A stretch of 64,000 bases of DNA from Streptomyces albus subsp. albus (GTDB lineage Bacteria > Actinomycetota > Actinomycetes > Streptomycetales > Streptomycetaceae), in NCBI RefSeq assembly GCF_000719865.1, contig NZ_JOID01000001.1, forward strand, positions 1 through 64,000, given 5' to 3'. Below are positions 45,347 to 57,200 of the stretch, piece after piece. Below the pieces are notes generated by a model, which made no database searches, was not told the origin of the DNA, and saw only the letters and a list, made by a program, of their open reading frames with translations. The translations under genes were made by a program, and so were the position numbers. Every line of letters starts with the position of its first letter. Position 1 is the first letter of the stretch.

Positions 45347-47068
45347 TCAGTCCTCCGGCAGTTCGACCGGCGCGATCTCGTCGTAGACGTCACCCGGGCC
45401 CGGGTTGGCCGGATCCGTCGTCCCGCCCAGGTGGCGCATGACGCCCCAGACGGCGTTCAGCGCGGTCTGCACGGCGCCCTCCGCCCAGCCGGCCGTCCAG
45501 GAGATGTCGTCGCCCGCGAGGAACAGGCCCCGCCGGTCCTCCGGCAGCCGGTTTTGCATGAAGTGGGTGAACAGGCGGCGCTGGTAGCGGTAGTGGCCGG
45601 GCAGGTTCGCCTTGAACGCGCCCATGAAGTAGGGCTCGTTCTCCCAGGAGACGGTGACCGGGTTGCCGATGACGTGCCGCCGGATGTCGACCTTCGGGTA
45701 GATCTCGCCGAGCGACTTGAGCATGACCTCCATCCGCTCGTTCGCGTCCAGCGGCAGCCACTTCAGGCTGTCGTCGCACCAGGTGTAGGAGAGGCAGATG
45801 ACGGCGGGCCGGTCCGGGCCGTCGTCGAGCAGATACGTCCCCCGGGTCATCCGGTCGGTGAGCGTCATGCTCATCACGTCCCGCCCCGTCGGCTCGCCCC
45901 GGTCGTCGAGCGCCTCGTCCCGCCAGAACGGCCGGTCGACGGGGACGAACAGCTTGGAGGACTCCATGTAGTGGGTCCGCTCGATCGCCGTCCAGTGGTC
46001 GATCGGGAAGAGCGCGTCATCGCACTCGATCTTGGACAGCAGCATCCAGCTCTGCGCCGTGAACACCGCCGCCCGGTAGGTGCGGATGTCACCGCGGGCG
46101 TCGGTGACGGTGACGCGCCCGCCCGCCGTGCGGTGCAGCCGGGTGACGGCCGGTCGGGGCTGTCCGTCCGGGTGCAGCGCGGCGAGGGAGGTGCCGTGCG
46201 GCCAGTGGACGAGCTTCCCGGGCCGGTGCTCCCAGAGCCGCAGCGGGAGCTGCTGGCTGCCGCCGACGATGCCGCGGTGGTCGTCGTCCGCGCCGGTGTA
46301 GACCACGCGCAGGATCTCCAGGATGGAGTTGGGGAAGTCGGTGTCCCAGCCGCCGGTGCCGAAGCCGACCTGCCCGAAGATCTCCCGGTGCCGGAAGGAC
46401 TTGAACGCCTCCGATTCGCAGAGGAAGCCGTAGAAGGTCTGGTTGTCGAGCTTCTCCACCAGCCGGGACCAGATCTCCCGGATCACCGGGACGTCGCGCT
46501 CGCGCAGGGCGCGCTGCATCGCGGAGAAGTCGGCGCCCTCCTCCAGGCAGGCGTTCCAGGCGTTCATGACCTGGGTGTAGACCTCGGGGAGGTCGTCCAG
46601 GGTGCGGGCGTAGTGCGACTCGCCCTTGAGGTCGACGACCGTGGAGGGGGTGGCGGGCGAGAGCGGGTTGGGGAAGGGACGGGTCTCCAGGCCGACGAGG
46701 TCCACGTAGTGCTGGAAGGCCGTGGAGGACGGCGGGAAGCGCATGGCGCCCATCTCGGCGGTCAGGGACGGGTCGCAGCCCTCGAAGCCGACGGTGCGCA
46801 GCCGGCCGCCGATCCGGTCGGCCTCGTAGACGACCGGCCTGAGGCCCATCTTCATCAGCTCGTACGCGGTGACGATGCCGGAGAGGCCACCGCCGATGAC
46901 GGCGACCTCGGTGCCGTGCTCGGTGGCGGGCACGGAGCCCAGTCCGGCCGGGTGCGCCAGGAAATCGTCGTACGGATAGGGGAAGTCCGGGCCGAACATG
47001 GTGATGGGCGGCTCGGCCTGGGCCTCGGCGTGCTGCTCGTCGTGGACGGCGGTGGGCACGGACGTCAT
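45347..47068 (-). CDS. Flavin monoamine oxidase / tryptophan 2-monooxygenase-like
   Basis: A 573-aa FAD enzyme. The Rossmann motif VAVIGGGLSGIVTAYEL is at about 53-69, the family GG-doublet as RIGGRLRT, and MGAMRFPPSSTAFQHY carries the Arg that binds amino acid carboxylate in L-amino acid oxidases and tryptophan/phenylalanine 2-monooxygenases. The C-terminal FAD contact is AGDDISWTAGWAEGAV. No signal peptide is visible. With the nitrilase-superfamily gene just upstream in the same direction it resembles the IaaM-amidase pair that makes indole-3-acetic acid through indole-3-acetamide; arylacetamide from another amino acid is equally possible. Confidence 0.8.
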   Translation of the reverse strand: MTSVPTAVHDEQHAEAQAEPPITMFGPDFPYPYDDFLAHPAGLGSVPATEHGTEVAVIGGGLSGIVTAYELMKMGLRPVVYEADRIGGRLRTVGFEGCDPSLTAEMGAMRFPPSSTAFQHYVDLVGLETRPFPNPLSPATPSTVVDLKGESHYARTLDDLPEVYTQVMNAWNACLEEGADFSAMQRALRERDVPVIREIWSRLVEKLDNQTFYGFLCESEAFKSFRHREIFGQVGFGTGGWDTDFPNSILEILRVVYTGADDDHRGIVGGSQQLPLRLWEHRPGKLVHWPHGTSLAALHPDGQPRPAVTRLHRTAGGRVTVTDARGDIRTYRAAVFTAQSWMLLSKIECDDALFPIDHWTAIERTHYMESSKLFVPVDRPFWRDEALDDRGEPTGRDVMSMTLTDRMTRGTYLLDDGPDRPAVICLSYTWCDDSLKWLPLDANERMEVMLKSLGEIYPKVDIRRHVIGNPVTVSWENEPYFMGAFKANLPGHYRYQRRLFTHFMQNRLPEDRRGLFLAGDDISWTAGWAEGAVQTALNAVWGVMRHLGGTTDPANPGPGDVYDEIAPVELPED

Positions 47069-47282
47069 CGGCTGGGGTCTCCTGGGAAGCGGTACGGCGG
47101 GTGCGGGTGCGGGTCCGGTTGGCTGGTGCGGTGGTGCGGTGGTGCGGGTGTACGGGATCGGGCGGTCGGGTCCGGGCGGGCGCGGGCGCGCGGCGCCCCG
47201 GTGCGGGCCGGGTCACGGGTGCGCCCCGCGCGGGCGGGGCCGCGGGTGCCCGGCGCCGGCGGGTGCCGCCGGCGCCGGGCCG

Positions 47283-48086
47283 TCAGCGCGCGGTGAGCGA
47301 GCCGTAGAGCTCGGGACGCCGGTCGCGCAGATAGGGGTTGGCCGCCCGGGCCCGGCCGAGCAGGTCCCGGTCGGCGTCGGCGATGAGCAGTTCCTCGCCG
47401 GACCCGGCGCGGGCCGGGACGGTTCCGTCCGGGGCGGCGAGGCAGCTGAGCCCGGCGAAGTCGAACCCGTCCTCCGGGCCGCAGCGGTTGACGTAGGCGA
47501 TGTGGAGCTGGCTCTCGTAGGCGCGCGCCGGGACCAGCGTCCGCGGGACCACCTCGTACGGCCGCATGAGCGCGGTCGGCACGAGCAGCAGTTCGGTGCC
47601 GGCCAGGGCGTGCGCGCGCACGGCCTCCGGGAATTCGACGTCGTAGCAGATCAGCAACCCGAGCCGGGTGCCGTCCAGTTCGGCCTGGACGACCGGCTCG
47701 TCGCCCGGGGTGAAGCGGGTGATCTCGTACTCCCCGTAGAGGTGGGTCTTGCGGTAGTGGGCGAGCGGGGTGCCGTCGGGGCCGGTCAGCCGGAGGGCGT
47801 TGTACAGGGTCTCGCCGTCGCGCTCCGGGTAGCCGAGGCCGACGGCGAGCCCGTGGCCGGCGGCGATCCGGGCGACCCGGGCGGCGGACGGCCCGTCGGC
47901 CGGCTCGGCAAGCCCGGGCAGCCGGTCGCCCACGGCGTACCCGGTCAGGAACAGCTCGGAGGTCAGCAGCAGCCGGGCCCCCGAGGCGGCGGCCCGGCCC
48001 GCCGCCTCCTCGAGAAGCCGCAGGTTGTGGGCCACATCGCCGGGGCGTCCGGAGCTCTGGAGCAGGGCGGTGCGCAGCGGCGGCAT
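47283..48086 (-). CDS. Carbon-nitrogen hydrolase (nitrilase superfamily amidase)
   Basis: A 267-aa hydrolase with the Glu-Lys-Cys triad visible: Glu in LLTSELFLTGY, Lys in HYRKTHLYGE and Cys in GLLICYDVEFPE. These enzymes cleave amides or nitriles. It is upstream of the amine oxidase gene in the same direction, with 214 bases between that contain GGTGCGGT simple repeats. Together they could convert an amino acid to its acetamide and then to the acid. Confidence 0.85.
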   Translation of the reverse strand: MPPLRTALLQSSGRPGDVAHNLRLLEEAAGRAAASGARLLLTSELFLTGYAVGDRLPGLAEPADGPSAARVARIAAGHGLAVGLGYPERDGETLYNALRLTGPDGTPLAHYRKTHLYGEYEITRFTPGDEPVVQAELDGTRLGLLICYDVEFPEAVRAHALAGTELLLVPTALMRPYEVVPRTLVPARAYESQLHIAYVNRCGPEDGFDFAGLSCLAAPDGTVPARAGSGEELLIADADRDLLGRARAANPYLRDRRPELYGSLTAR

Positions 48087-48183
48087 AGGGGTCCTCGGGA
48101 GGTACGAAACGGGCGATGAGGGGACGGAAAGACGGTACGGTCGCCCGCCGCGGCCGGACAAGCCGCGACCGTTGCCGCCGACA

Positions 48184-48229
48184 GGCGATTCATTGCGCCT
48201 GCCGGCCCCGTCCCGGCGATTCATTGCGC
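48184..48229. promoter_or_regulatory. Two direct 15-bp repeats, possible AsnC/Lrp sites
   Basis: GGCGATTCATTGCGC is present exactly at 48184-48198 and 48215-48229, 31 bases apart (about three helical turns, same face). They lie between the AsnC/Lrp gene and the amidase gene, upstream of the amidase start. The AT-rich ATTCATTG core in each suggests a protein site. Confidence 0.6.
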
Positions 48230-48267
48230 GGGCCCGGTCCCGTCCCGTCGTCCTCCGCCGGGAGCAC

Positions 48268-48723
48268 CTACCGGGGCGCCCCCGAGCCGAAGCGCCGCAG
48301 CAGCGGGGAGAGGACCAGCACGGACTTGGTGCGCTCCACGTACGGCTCGCCCGCGATCTGCTCCAGCACCCGTTCGAAGTGCCGCATGTCGGAGGCGAAG
48401 ATCTGTGCGATGGCGTCCGCGTCACCGGTCACGGTGGACGCGGACACCACCTCCGGGTAGCGCGAGAGACCGCGCCGGATCGCCTCGGGGGTGGTGTGGC
48501 GCCGGCAGTAGATCTCGATGTACCCCTCGGTCTCCCAGCCGAGCGCCGCCGGGTCCACCCGCACGGTGAAGCCGGTGATCGCCCCCTCGGCCCGCAGCCG
48601 GTCCACCCGGCGCTTGACGGCCGGGGCGGAGAGGCCGACCTCGGCGCCGATGTCGGCGTAGGAGCGGCGGGCGTCCCCGGCGAGGGCGTGGACGATGCGT
48701 TCGTCGAGATCGTTCAGTCGCAC
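48268..48723 (-). CDS. AsnC/Lrp-family transcriptional regulator
   Basis: A 151-aa Lrp-type regulator. N-terminal helix-turn-helix (LDERIVHALAGDARRSYADIG, LSAPAVKRRVDRL) and a C-terminal RAM/ACT sensor domain (VSASTVTGDADAIAQIFASD). GTG 48723. Such proteins sense amino acids. Genes downstream in the same direction are the amidase and amine oxidase, which act on amino-acid-derived compounds, so it is a likely local controller. Confidence 0.9.
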   Translation of the reverse strand: MRLNDLDERIVHALAGDARRSYADIGAEVGLSAPAVKRRVDRLRAEGAITGFTVRVDPAALGWETEGYIEIYCRRHTTPEAIRRGLSRYPEVVSASTVTGDADAIAQIFASDMRHFERVLEQIAGEPYVERTKSVLVLSPLLRRFGSGAPR

Positions 48724-48938
48724 TGCGGATGGATCACTTCTCTGTGGGACGGGACTGCGCACGGCACGCCGGCGGGGCGGGCGCAGGGCGGCGGCCGCCG
48801 CAGCCGCAGTACAGCACAGTCCGCTCCGGCCCGGCCGCCGGGCGCCCGGCCGTTCCCGCCGGGTCTCGGCCCCGGCAGCACGGCTCGCGTACGGCAGGCC
48901 CGCCCGAGGCCCTCGGGCCGCGCCGCCCCGGGCCGCCG

Positions 48939-50564
<1,626 letters not shown>

Positions 50565-50676
50565 CCGGATCATCGGACCATGGGCCCGGTCAAGCACGTG
50601 GACCCCGGCGCCGGGCACACGCACCGGGCGGGCGTCCACGTCCGGGGCGGCCCGGGCACCCGGCCCCGCGGTGCGG

Positions 50677-51708
50677 TCACGCGGGCGCGGTCTCCGCTCC
50701 GTCGGGGTCGGCGCGGTCGAGCGCCGGACGCGGCTTGGGGCCCGTTTCCTGGAGGAGGTGGTCCGCGGCGGCCGTGTCCGTGACGAGGCTGGTGACCAGG
50801 CCGGAGCGCAGCACGGCGTCGATCGCGGCGGCCTTCCGCCGCCCGCCGGCGATGGCGACCACCTCGGGAATGCGGCGCAGCCGGTCGGCCTCGACGGTGA
50901 TGCAGCGCTCGCCGAGGTCGCGCCCGATCCGGCGGCCGTCCACGGCGAACAGGTGCGCGGACATCTCGGCGACGGCGCCCAGCGAGGCGTAGTGGGCGCG
51001 CTCCTCGTCCGACAGCATGTCGTGGACGGTGGAGATGCCCGGCTCCCAGGAACCGATGGAGACGGCGGCGACGGTCACCTTGTCGAAGTACTCGAAGGCG
51101 CGGGCGATCCCGGGCTGGGCGCGGAGGGCCGCGGCGGTGGTGGCGTCCGGCAGCAGCATCGGCGCGTAGATGGGGTGGGCCTCGCCACCGGAGACGGTCG
51201 CCGCGCGGCGGACGGCCTCGACGGAGCCGCGTTCGGCGGTGCCGGCGTCGTAGACCCCGGTGAGCTGGACGACGGTGCAGGGCGGCAGCCGGTTGAGGGC
51301 GGCGGCCATGTGGATGGTGGAGCGGCCCCAGGCGAGGCCGAGCACATCGCCCTCGTTGACGAGTTCGCCGAGCAGGTCGGCGGCGACCTCGCCGAGGTTC
51401 TCCGGGTCCACGCCGTCGTCCTCGGCGTCGGAGGGCGATTCGACGACGACGGCGTTCCGCAGGCCGTAGCGGGCGCGCAGCGCGTCGGAACGCTCGGCAT
51501 CCAGCTCGGCCGGCACCCGGATCTCGATCCGGACGAGGTCGCGTTCGAGCGCCGTCTCCAGGACGCGGGCGACCTTGAAGCGGCTGACGCCGAACTCCTC
51601 GGCGATCTGGATCTTGGATTTTCCCTCAAGGTAGAAGCGGCGGGCCATGGCCGCCGCCTGCACCAGCTCCGCGGGTCCCATCCGCATGGCTGATCGGCCC
51701 GTCGACAC
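50677..51708 (-). CDS. SorC/DeoR-type sugar-binding transcriptional regulator
   Basis: A 343-aa regulator. The helix-turn-helix is at about 12-55 (RRFYLEGKSKIQIAEEFGVSRFKVARVLETAL) and the rest is a SorC-type phosphosugar-binding domain (VLGLAWGRST, GVYDAGTAERGSVEAV, GGRRKAAAIDAVL). The GTG at 51708 was chosen as AAGGAG lies 7 bases before it. It is downstream of rpe on the same strand, consistent with pentose phosphate sensing. Confidence 0.9.
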   Translation of the reverse strand: MSTGRSAMRMGPAELVQAAAMARRFYLEGKSKIQIAEEFGVSRFKVARVLETALERDLVRIEIRVPAELDAERSDALRARYGLRNAVVVESPSDAEDDGVDPENLGEVAADLLGELVNEGDVLGLAWGRSTIHMAAALNRLPPCTVVQLTGVYDAGTAERGSVEAVRRAATVSGGEAHPIYAPMLLPDATTAAALRAQPGIARAFEYFDKVTVAAVSIGSWEPGISTVHDMLSDEERAHYASLGAVAEMSAHLFAVDGRRIGRDLGERCITVEADRLRRIPEVVAIAGGRRKAAAIDAVLRSGLVTSLVTDTAAADHLLQETGPKPRPALDRADPDGAETAPA

Positions 51709-51850
51709 CGCGTTCTCCTTCACTGTTCACTGTCCCCTTCGCGAACCCGCCGCCATCCTGTCAGAAGCGGCGGTCGCCGGCCGGTCCTCGTGCCCCACCA
51801 CCCCGGAGAGTTCACCGGAGTTCATCGCTCCGTGTCCTCGGGGCCCGGTG

Positions 51851-52537
51851 TCAGTGCCCGCAGGCCCATCCGGCCGTGGCGGTGGCCTCCTCGGCCTGAC
51901 GGCGCAGGGCGCGCACCGCGGCGGCCGGGTCGTCGGCGCCGTAGACCGCGGAGCCGGCGACGAAGACGTCGGCTCCGGCCTCGGCGCAGCGCTCGATGGT
52001 GTCCGCCGAGACGCCCCCGTCGACCTGGAGCCACATCTGCAGGCCGTGCTTGGCGATGAGCTCACGGGTGCGGCGGATCTTGGGCAGCATGATGTCGAGG
52101 AAGGCCTGTCCGCCGAAGCCCGGCTCCACGGTCATGACCAGGATCATGTCGAGCTCGGGGAGCAGGTCCTCGTAGGGCTCGATGGGAGTGGCGGGCTTGA
52201 GCGCCATCGAGGCCCTGGCCCCCTTGGCCCGGATCTCGCGGGCCAGCCGGACCGGCGCGGTGGCGGCCTCGGCGTGGAAGGTGACGGAGCCGGCGCCGGC
52301 CTCGACGAAGGCCGGGGCCCAGCGGTCGGGCTGCTCGATCATGAGATGGCAGTCCAGCGGGGTGTCCGTCGCCCTGCTCAGCGACTCGACGACCGGCACG
52401 CCGAGGGTGAGGTTCGGGACGAAGTGGTTGTCCATGACGTCGACATGGAGCCAGTCGGCGCCCTGGACGGCCTTCGCCTCCTCCGCGAGGCGGGAGAAGT
52501 CGGCGGAGAGAATACTGGGACTGATCTGCACGGCCAT
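51851..52537 (-). CDS. rpe: Ribulose-phosphate 3-epimerase
   Basis: A 228-aa TIM barrel that interconverts ribulose 5-phosphate and xylulose 5-phosphate. Signature blocks: [54 protein letters not shown] and WLQVDGGVS. The metal-binding His and Asp residues are in place. Its promoter region is divergent from the exported-protein block that begins at 52.8 kb. Confidence 0.95.
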   Translation of the reverse strand: MAVQISPSILSADFSRLAEEAKAVQGADWLHVDVMDNHFVPNLTLGVPVVESLSRATDTPLDCHLMIEQPDRWAPAFVEAGAGSVTFHAEAATAPVRLAREIRAKGARASMALKPATPIEPYEDLLPELDMILVMTVEPGFGGQAFLDIMLPKIRRTRELIAKHGLQMWLQVDGGVSADTIERCAEAGADVFVAGSAVYGADDPAAAVRALRRQAEEATATAGWACGH

Positions 52538-52750
52538 GGGGACAGCCTGCCATGCGCGGGAGGGGCCCGCCGACGCCCGTTTCCGGCATTCCGTGACCCT
52601 CCCTCCCCAACCGCCCGAGAACGATTTCGTGACAGTGGCCGCCCGCCGCCCACCACGCGACCCGGGAAGGCGCGGGAGCGGGGCGGGAAACGCCGGGCCG
52701 CCGCCAGCGCTCGCAGCGCCACCCGCCCACCAACGCACCAACGCACCAAT

Positions 52751-52780
52751 ACGACATTAAGCAGATTATCTGCATATAGC
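52751..52780 (+). promoter_or_regulatory. AT-rich promoter with a palindrome in the spacer
   Basis: ACGACA (52751-52756) and TATAGC (52775-52780) are 18 bases apart. Inside the spacer GCAGAT-T-ATCTGC (52761-52773) is a perfect inverted repeat, a typical place for a repressor. It is 50 bases before the SH3-like gene start. Confidence 0.5.
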
Positions 52781-52828
52781 GTGCGAGCCTGCTCCATCTC
52801 TCACCGAACCGAACGGAAAGGAACACCT

Positions 52829-53470
52829 GTGAAGCACAACGGGATGCGGCTCGGCCTGACGGTCCTGGCGGCACTGGCCCTGGCGGGCGGGGGCGTGTCG
52901 GCCGCCCAGGCCGACGACGGGCACGGAAAGGGCCGCCACGGCGGCCCGGTCGTCGTGGTGAACGGCGACAAGAACCACCTCGTGGTAGGGGACGAGAACG
53001 TCGCCGGACGCGACGGCGTCTCCAGCTCCGGCCACAGCGACTCCACCGGCGTCGGGGCCGGCGAGGGCGACGAGGTCGGGACGCCGGCCCAGCCGTACGG
53101 CACGGTCATCAGCCCGAGCGGCGTCGTGAAGCGGGCCCAGCCGACCACGAACTCCGCGAACCTGGGAGCCCTCGCCTACCAGGCGCAGGTCGGGCTCAAG
53201 TGCAAGGTCACGGGCCAGACCGTCGACGGCAACAACATCTGGTACCTGCTGCGCGACGGGTCCGGATGGGTCGCCGCCCGGTACGTCGTGAACACGGGCA
53301 CGGTGCCGTTCTGCCCGTCCGTGGAGGATTCGGAGGAGGGCGGCACGCAGGCCCAGGCTCTCCGCGGCGCTTCGGAGGACGGCGCCATGAAGACCGGCGA
53401 GCGCACCGAGGCCGCGGACCTGGACACCGCGGCCCCGGACCGCACCGACGCGGCCGGCCCGCGGGGCTGA
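52829..53470 (+). CDS. Secreted SH3-like domain protein
   Basis: A 213-aa exported protein with a Sec signal (GMRLGLTVLAALALAGGGVSAAQA). After a Gly/His/Asn region with VVVNGDKNHLVVGDENVAG, resembling surface-exposed small repeat proteins, a bacterial SH3-like domain follows (about 90-150: TVISPSGVVKRAQPTTNSANL, CKVTGQTVDGNNIWYLL, GWVAARYVV). These domains bind cell-wall peptides. The tail is Glu/Ala/Asp-rich and unstructured. GTG 52829 has GGAAAGGAA upstream. Confidence 0.8.
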   Translation: MKHNGMRLGLTVLAALALAGGGVSAAQADDGHGKGRHGGPVVVVNGDKNHLVVGDENVAGRDGVSSSGHSDSTGVGAGEGDEVGTPAQPYGTVISPSGVVKRAQPTTNSANLGALAYQAQVGLKCKVTGQTVDGNNIWYLLRDGSGWVAARYVVNTGTVPFCPSVEDSEEGGTQAQALRGASEDGAMKTGERTEAADLDTAAPDRTDAAGPRG

Positions 53471-53730
53471 CCCGGCCCGCTCCGGTCTCCGCACAACGCA
53501 CCGCGCCCCCGTCGCACCCGACCCGGCGCACCACCCCACCCCGTGGCCGCGCACCTCTCCCGAGGTGCGCGGCCATGTCGTCCGGCTGCCGAATCGGCGC
53601 AGGTAAAGGGCAGTACAACTCCCGCGAGTCGCGCATGTGTTCGCGTAGGCTGCGGACGCTCTTCTGACGGAACACGGTCATACATGCCGACTTGACGCGG
53701 CACGGAGAAGAAAGCTCTGAGGTGATGTGT

Positions 53731-54255
53731 GTGCGCAGCATACGGAGATGGGGGTCGGCAGCGGCTGCCCTGGCGCTGCTGGCCGGAGCCTTTCAGGGAA
53801 TGCAGGCGTCCCCCGCGGCCGCGGCCGACTGCTGGCGAGCCACGTGTTCGGGCAAGGACCCTATCCAGATGGGATGTGACGACGACGCCGAGGTACTGCA
53901 GCAGGCCACCGAACCGGATAAATCGGTCGTGGTGCGGCTGATGTGGTCACCGAAGTGCCAGGGCGTGTGGGCGAAGATCTCACGCGATCTCGACACGTCC
54001 CCCGACTACGTGTACGGGACGCTGTGGACGACGCGTGATCCCGACGGCGGCATCGAGAAGTACGACACGACAGGCCTTCTCACGGACGGCGTGGCAGGCG
54101 CCTACACCACGATGCGGAACTGGAAGACCACCAGCGCGAAGGCGTGCTGGAACGACGTTCATGCCCAGTACGACCCCGTGCCGCTGAAGTACATCAGGGA
54201 CAACAACGACGCGAGTCTCCCGATCGTGCACGGCTTGTGCACCGACTGGCTGTAA
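53731..54255 (+). CDS. Secreted cysteine-rich DUF2690-like protein
   Basis: A 174-aa exported protein. The Sec signal (GSAAAALALLAGAFQGMQASPAAAA) ends before DCWRATCSGKDPIQMGC. The CxxxxC-GKDP...GCDDDAEV layout, LMWSPKCQGVWAKI and later cysteines match the DUF2690 family, secreted Streptomyces proteins of unknown role stabilised by disulfides. GTG 53731 was chosen because TGAGG is 8 bases upstream; ATG 53725 is too close. The next gene follows after 5 bases. Confidence 0.75.
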   Translation: MRSIRRWGSAAAALALLAGAFQGMQASPAAAADCWRATCSGKDPIQMGCDDDAEVLQQATEPDKSVVVRLMWSPKCQGVWAKISRDLDTSPDYVYGTLWTTRDPDGGIEKYDTTGLLTDGVAGAYTTMRNWKTTSAKACWNDVHAQYDPVPLKYIRDNNDASLPIVHGLCTDWL

Positions 54256-54260
54256 GGAAG

Positions 54261-57200
54261 ATGATGCGCACAAGACGTCTCAGGAGATACCTCTCCGCGA
54301 ACCCGCTGCTGGCCATGAGCGTGGTGGCGGCATCCGCCGCCCTGGTCCCGCTGGCCTCCCCGGACACAGGGGTGCGGACGGCCTCCACCACCGCGGACAG
54401 CACGGCGGCCCGGCTGTTCTCCACACCCGGCAAGGACCTGGGCCCCGGCTACACCTCGTCCCGGGACGCGATCGTGCAGGCCACCGGCGACGCCGAAGGA
54501 CTGCACATCCTCGCGGCGAGGGAAAGCGACGGGTTCTCCTTATATGAGATCGCCCGCCTCAGCCGCAAGGAACTGTCCGGCACCGGCCCCTGGACCGGCT
54601 ACGTCTGCACCACGGGATCGGGAAACTACGCGGCAGCGGTCTACGCCCCGTCGGTCTGGTCCAACGAGCCCGGCGCGTACGAGAACGGCGCGTTCGCCGC
54701 GGTGATCCGCCTCTCCGACGGCAAGGTGACCGAGGTGCCCGACCGGGTACAGCTGGCGTATTTCACGCCGGGCTGCGGATCGGGCGACGAGGTCGCGTTC
54801 ACCTCCAGTTCGGCCACCGACAGGTCCGCCGGTTCGACGACGGTGATATCCGTCGACGCTGCCACTGGATCGGTGGACTCCCGCCGCACGGTCGACGGCT
54901 ATCTGACACACGTCACGCCCACGCGGAAGCGCACCGTCGGCGTGCTCGGCGGCGACCTCGTCGACCTGAAGGGCAGCGGCAAGAAGCTCTCCGCGCGCAA
55001 ACTCGCCGCGGTGCCCGGCCCGATGTTCGCGCTGACCGCTTCGGAGAACGGCACCGTGGACATCGGCACGGTCGACGGCAGGAACAGCGTCATCTCCCGC
55101 TTCAACGGTGAGGACTTCACCGAACTGGGCCGCGCCCCGAAGGGGAAGGTCAAACTCCTCCCCGTGGCCGGCGGCGCCGCTGTCGTCGGCGACGTGGAGG
55201 GAATCGACACCGACGACGCCCCGGGGCTCTCCAAGTACGCGGTGGAAGGCCGGGTGGCCGGAATCTCCCGCCACGGTCATCTGGTGACCCACTCGGTGTT
55301 CTCCGAGCAGATGAAGGGCATCACCGCCCGCATCGGCTCACCCTCGCGCAAGGGCGCCGGGACCGTGACCGTCAGGGCGACCGCGCTGAGGACCGGTGCC
55401 GAGGCCACCACGCTCGTGGACACCGACCGCAGGCGGCCGGAGCGGGATTCCCCGCTGCCGATGGACCCGACTGCGTTCGCCATGGCCGGGCGCGATGACG
55501 AGGATCCTCTCAACTGCGGTGAGGGCATGCCGGAATCGCAGTGCCTGTCCGGCTCCGGTGCGGCCGTTTACGGCAAGGTCCACGAGATGGAGACCCCCTG
55601 CATCGTCAAGCGCAACAACCCCAGGCGCCAGGCGCTCCAGGCCAGCGCGAACATGGTCGAGTGGGCGGTCGACCAGGCTGTTCACGGCAGACTGACGGTC
55701 ACCCGTCCGAAGAACTGGCACGACACCGGCCTCGACGCCTACACCCCGCAGGGCCTGTTCCCCAAGCCGTCGCTGACCGGCGGCGGTGAGATTCCCGCGC
55801 AGGTCATGCTGGGCATCCTCGCCCAGGAGTCCAACTTCAAGCAGGCCTCCTGGCACTCCATGAACGGTGACTCGGGCAACGTCACCAAGTCCGACTGGTT
55901 CGGCAACGAGAACGGCATCCACTACTACCCCAACCGTGCCAAGGCCGACTGCGGCTACGGCATCGCCCAGGTGACGACCGGCATGTCCGAGGAGCACGCC
56001 CAGCAGTTCGACACTTTGCGCGCCGGTGCCGTCACCACCGACTACGCGGCGAATATCGCCGCCGGTCTGGGCATCCTGGCCGAGAAGTGGAATCAGCTGA
56101 AGGCACTGGGCATGAACGCCAACGACGGCAGCCCGGCCTACATCGAGAACTGGTACATGGCGCTGTGGGGCTACAACTCCGGCGTCTACACCTCCGGCGC
56201 CGTCGGCGTGGGCTTCTTCAACAACCCGATCAACCCGCGCTACCCGGCCGACCGGCAGCCGTTCCTGCGCTACAGCTACGACGACGCATCCCACCCCGGC
56301 GACTGGAACTACTCGGAAAAGATCTTCGGCTGGGCGGAAGTCCCGCAGATGACCTGGAACGGGGAGGAGTCGTACTCCGAGCCGAACATGCCGTTCGGTG
56401 TCGTCAAGGCCGCCCCGCGCGACCTGTTCTGCGACCCGTCCATCAACGCGTGCGACCCGGACGCGGCCGACCCGTGCCCGAGCTGGAACTCGAGCTGCTA
56501 CTGGGACGGCAGCGTGAACTGGATGGGCGCGCAGAACACCGGCAACTCCAGCACCGAGAAGCTCAGCTACTCGCTCGGCTCCGGAGAGCCCGAACTCCAG
56601 AGCAAGTACGGACACGGCCCGTGCATCGACCACCCGAGCGTCTACACCAACGCCATCATCGTTGACGACCTCGGCCGGCACGAGGACACCTACGGATGCG
56701 GCGACTTCGAGGCGGCCGACGACGGCAAGTTCACCCTCCAGACCGGGGACAACATCACCACGCTGAGGGACGACGGCACGTTCCGCGCGACCCCCTACCT
56801 CGCCCCCATCGACCTTCACCAGCTCGGCGCCGGATACGACCACCACGTCTACTTCACGCACAGCTACGGAGACACCGACTACTTCCACAAGATCACCGGC
56901 CGGTGGCAGGTCAACCAGGCCAAACTCCCCTCCGGGGACCAGCCCGGCCAGCGCTACAAGGTCTTCGTCCACCTGCCCAGCCACGGCGCGGAAGCGGTCG
57001 TCCGGTACAACTTCATCCCGGGCGACAACACGAGCGGCGCCGAGCCCGACTACTGCCGGGTCAACCAGGGCACCCGCAGCGCGGGCAAGGACACCTGGTT
57101 CGAGATGGGCACCTTCACCTTCTGGAAGGGCGGCCGGATCGAGGCGGACAACCTCCACGACGCCGGCACCGGGGACGACAACGTGGTGTTCGACGCGATC

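Noticed and set aside
50585..50600. TTGACC as -35 for the guaB1 leader
   Set aside because: It is 23 bases from TAAAAT, outside the normal spacer range, so only the -10 is used.
55338..57158. A 606-codon minus-strand open frame
   Set aside because: Shadow of the 1000-aa secreted protein; no ribosome site or domain.
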